64,000 nt of DNA from Pseudomonas putida NBRC 14164. GTDB lineage: Bacteria > Pseudomonadota > Gammaproteobacteria > Pseudomonadales > Pseudomonadaceae. The stretch spans positions 6,070,501 through 6,134,500 of the forward strand of contig NC_021505.1 of NCBI RefSeq assembly GCF_000412675.1. Reading direction: 5' to 3'. The position numbers were made by a program, and so were the translations under genes. A model generated the notes under the pieces. That model searched no databases. It saw only the letters and a list, made by a program, of their open reading frames with translations, and was not told the origin of the DNA. Positions within the stretch are counted from its first letter, which is position 1, and each line of letters opens with the position of its first letter. Below, piece after piece: positions 62,725 to 64,000 of the stretch.

Positions 62725-63909
62725 TTAGCGATACAGGTCTTCGCGCGTCCAGGGCAGGTCATGGTGCCCGTCGGCGTATGGCTTCACTGCCAAGATCTGG
62801 TGCAGGTTGATCCAGCCCTTCTCAAAGGCATACGCGCACCCTGCGAGATACAGGCGCCAGATACGCAGGGTCTTTTCCGGCACCAGCGCTGCGGCCTTGT
62901 GCAACTGGTTCTCAAGGTTGGCGCTCCAGTGATGCAAGGTCTTGGCGTAGTGCAGGCGCAGGCTTTCCACGTCTACCACCTCCAGCCCCGCTTCACAGAT
63001 GTTGGCGCTGATCATCGACAGGTGAGGTAGCTCCCCATGGGGGAACACGTAGCGGTCGATGAACTCACCTGCACCACGCCCGACCGGGCGTCCATCGATG
63101 TGCTTGGCGGTGATACCGTGGTTCATCACCAGCCCCCCTTCCCTCACGGCGCCGAACAGTTTCTGGCAATACAGCGCCAGGTTGGCATGCCCGACATGCT
63201 CGAACATGCCAACGCTGACAACCTTGTCGAAGCGGCCATCCTGAGGCAGGTCACGGTAGTCGAGAATCTGCAGGTCGACCTTGTCGGCCAAGCCTTCGGC
63301 CTTGACCCTCTGCCGGCCAAGCTTGAGCTGCTCCTTGCTCAAGGTGATGCCGAATACCTTGGCGTCATATTCCCGTGCAGCGAAGCGCGCAAGGCCACCC
63401 CAACCACAGCCAACGTCCAGCAGGTAGTCGCCGGCATTCAGGCGCAACTTGCGACACAGGTGATCGAACTTGTCCTGCTGCGCCTGATCGAGCGTGTTAT
63501 CAGGCTCGCGGAAGTAAGCGCACGAATAGGCCATGTCCTGGTCCAGCCACAGCCGGTAGAACGCGTTGGAAACATCATAGTGGTAGGAGATGGCTTCGGC
63601 GTCAGTGCTTTTGTCATGGGCAAGCCGCGCCGGCGAAGCCTCTTCGAAATCAGGTAACAGCGCCTCGCTCAGCTCATCGCATACCCGGATGGCTTCACCG
63701 ATATCGCCTTCGAGCTCCAGCTTGCCTTCGACGAACGCGGTGCCCAACTGCTCCAGGCTTGGGTGCGTCAACTGGCTGATCAACTGTGGCTCTTTGACCA
63801 GGATGGTGACCTGCGGGCTAGGCCCCAGATCGAACTGGTTACCGTCCCACAATTTCAGCCGCAGCGGCAGATGCAGGCTCTGCAGTGCAGGTGGAAGTTG
63901 CGCGAGCAT
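62725..63909 (-). CDS. cfa: Cyclopropane-fatty-acyl-phospholipid synthase
   Basis: 394 residues from ATG 63909 (MLAQLPPALQSLHLPLRLKL), GGAGGG 6-11 nt upstream. The N-terminal lipid-binding part is followed by a SAM methyltransferase domain with YLLDVGCGWGGLARFAA (~155-170) and SVGMFEHVGHANLALYCQKL (active site region). It methylenates unsaturated fatty acids in the membrane in stationary phase. The region to the window end (63910-64000) is noncoding and presumably holds its promoter. Confidence 0.96.
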   Translation of the reverse strand: MLAQLPPALQSLHLPLRLKLWDGNQFDLGPSPQVTILVKEPQLISQLTHPSLEQLGTAFVEGKLELEGDIGEAIRVCDELSEALLPDFEEASPARLAHDKSTDAEAISYHYDVSNAFYRLWLDQDMAYSCAYFREPDNTLDQAQQDKFDHLCRKLRLNAGDYLLDVGCGWGGLARFAAREYDAKVFGITLSKEQLKLGRQRVKAEGLADKVDLQILDYRDLPQDGRFDKVVSVGMFEHVGHANLALYCQKLFGAVREGGLVMNHGITAKHIDGRPVGRGAGEFIDRYVFPHGELPHLSMISANICEAGLEVVDVESLRLHYAKTLHHWSANLENQLHKAAALVPEKTLRIWRLYLAGCAYAFEKGWINLHQILAVKPYADGHHDLPWTREDLYR

Positions 63910-64000
63910 GAACAACCCTCCTATCCGTGTTTGACCACGACGCCTGATATTTCGAACGTCGCCGGATCAGAGTAGTTCATTGGTGGAAGGTTTCCTCTAA

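Overview
This window is a chromosomal segment of a high-GC gammaproteobacterium, almost certainly the Pseudomonas putida group. The protein families, the dense REP palindromes ending in gctcccaca, and the gene order (exbBD-tonB, oxyR-recG, hup, rubredoxin system, ubiCA, phoBR, pstSCAB-phoU, purEK, aspA, pyruvate carboxylase, zwf, uvrD, pdxY, Zur-type genes, cls, cfa) match what I remember of the right end of the P. putida KT2440 map, fairly close to oriC. The exact strain cannot be told from sequence alone. I saw no rRNA, tRNA, CRISPR array or prophage. The only mobile element is one IS110-family insertion.

Layout. 1-1.6 kb: 3' end of exbB, then exbD and tonB (energised outer-membrane uptake). 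1.7-4.7 kb: oxyR-recG operon. 4.8-10.4 kb: YbaK-HDOD fusion, SCP2-like protein, HU, rubredoxin and its reductase (the 55-aa rubredoxin is easily missed), ubiC-ubiA. 10.48-11.75 kb: IS110 element inside a REP. 11.8-14.4 kb: secreted-repeat protein, phoB-phoR with a Pho box. 14.5-18 kb: CNNM/CBS membrane protein, M23 peptidase, response regulator. 18.1-25 kb: phosphate operon pstS-pstC-pstA-pstB-phoU on the minus strand, with 11-bp-phased Pho-box arrays before both pstS and pstC. 25.2-29.1 kb: MFS transporter, hotdog thioesterase, YeaD-type mutarotase, DUF3299 protein, GlsB/YeaQ membrane protein. 29.2-33.6 kb: purE-purK with an attenuator-like leader, a LysR regulator divergent from aspA. 33.7-40.6 kb: AraC regulator, acetylpolyamine amidohydrolase coupled to a PotF-type binding protein, MocR regulator divergent from a PaiB-GNAT-GNAT operon. 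40.7-45.3 kb: two-subunit pyruvate carboxylase and its LysR regulator. 45.5-48.4 kb: RpiR/HexR-type regulator divergent from zwf around a palindromic operator, plus a small conserved protein. 48.4-56.3 kb: uvrD, Tim44-like, SUKH, Kef-type antiporter, thioesterase, pdxY, DUF3301. 56.3-60.6 kb: a probable zinc-starvation locus, with two CobW/COG0523 GTPases and DUF1826 diverging from a small secreted protein and folE2 around a Zur-like box. 60.5-64 kb: DUF3617, cardiolipin synthase, cyclopropane fatty acid synthase.

Standout observations. (1) The non-coding end of the IS110 element folds into two internal-loop hairpins whose loop arms match, respectively, the interrupted REP target and the element's own two ends. 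This is the architecture of a bridge RNA, and it predicts a CT core and a REP-variant target rule. (2) Perfect DnaA boxes (TTATCCACA) are strikingly clustered: seven in 1.9 kb of the zinc locus, in different reading frames and both orientations, and three more plus a 12-bp tandem array of box-like units in the mocR-type gene. Neither cluster is explained by the encoded proteins. (3) The purE leader looks like a transcription attenuator.
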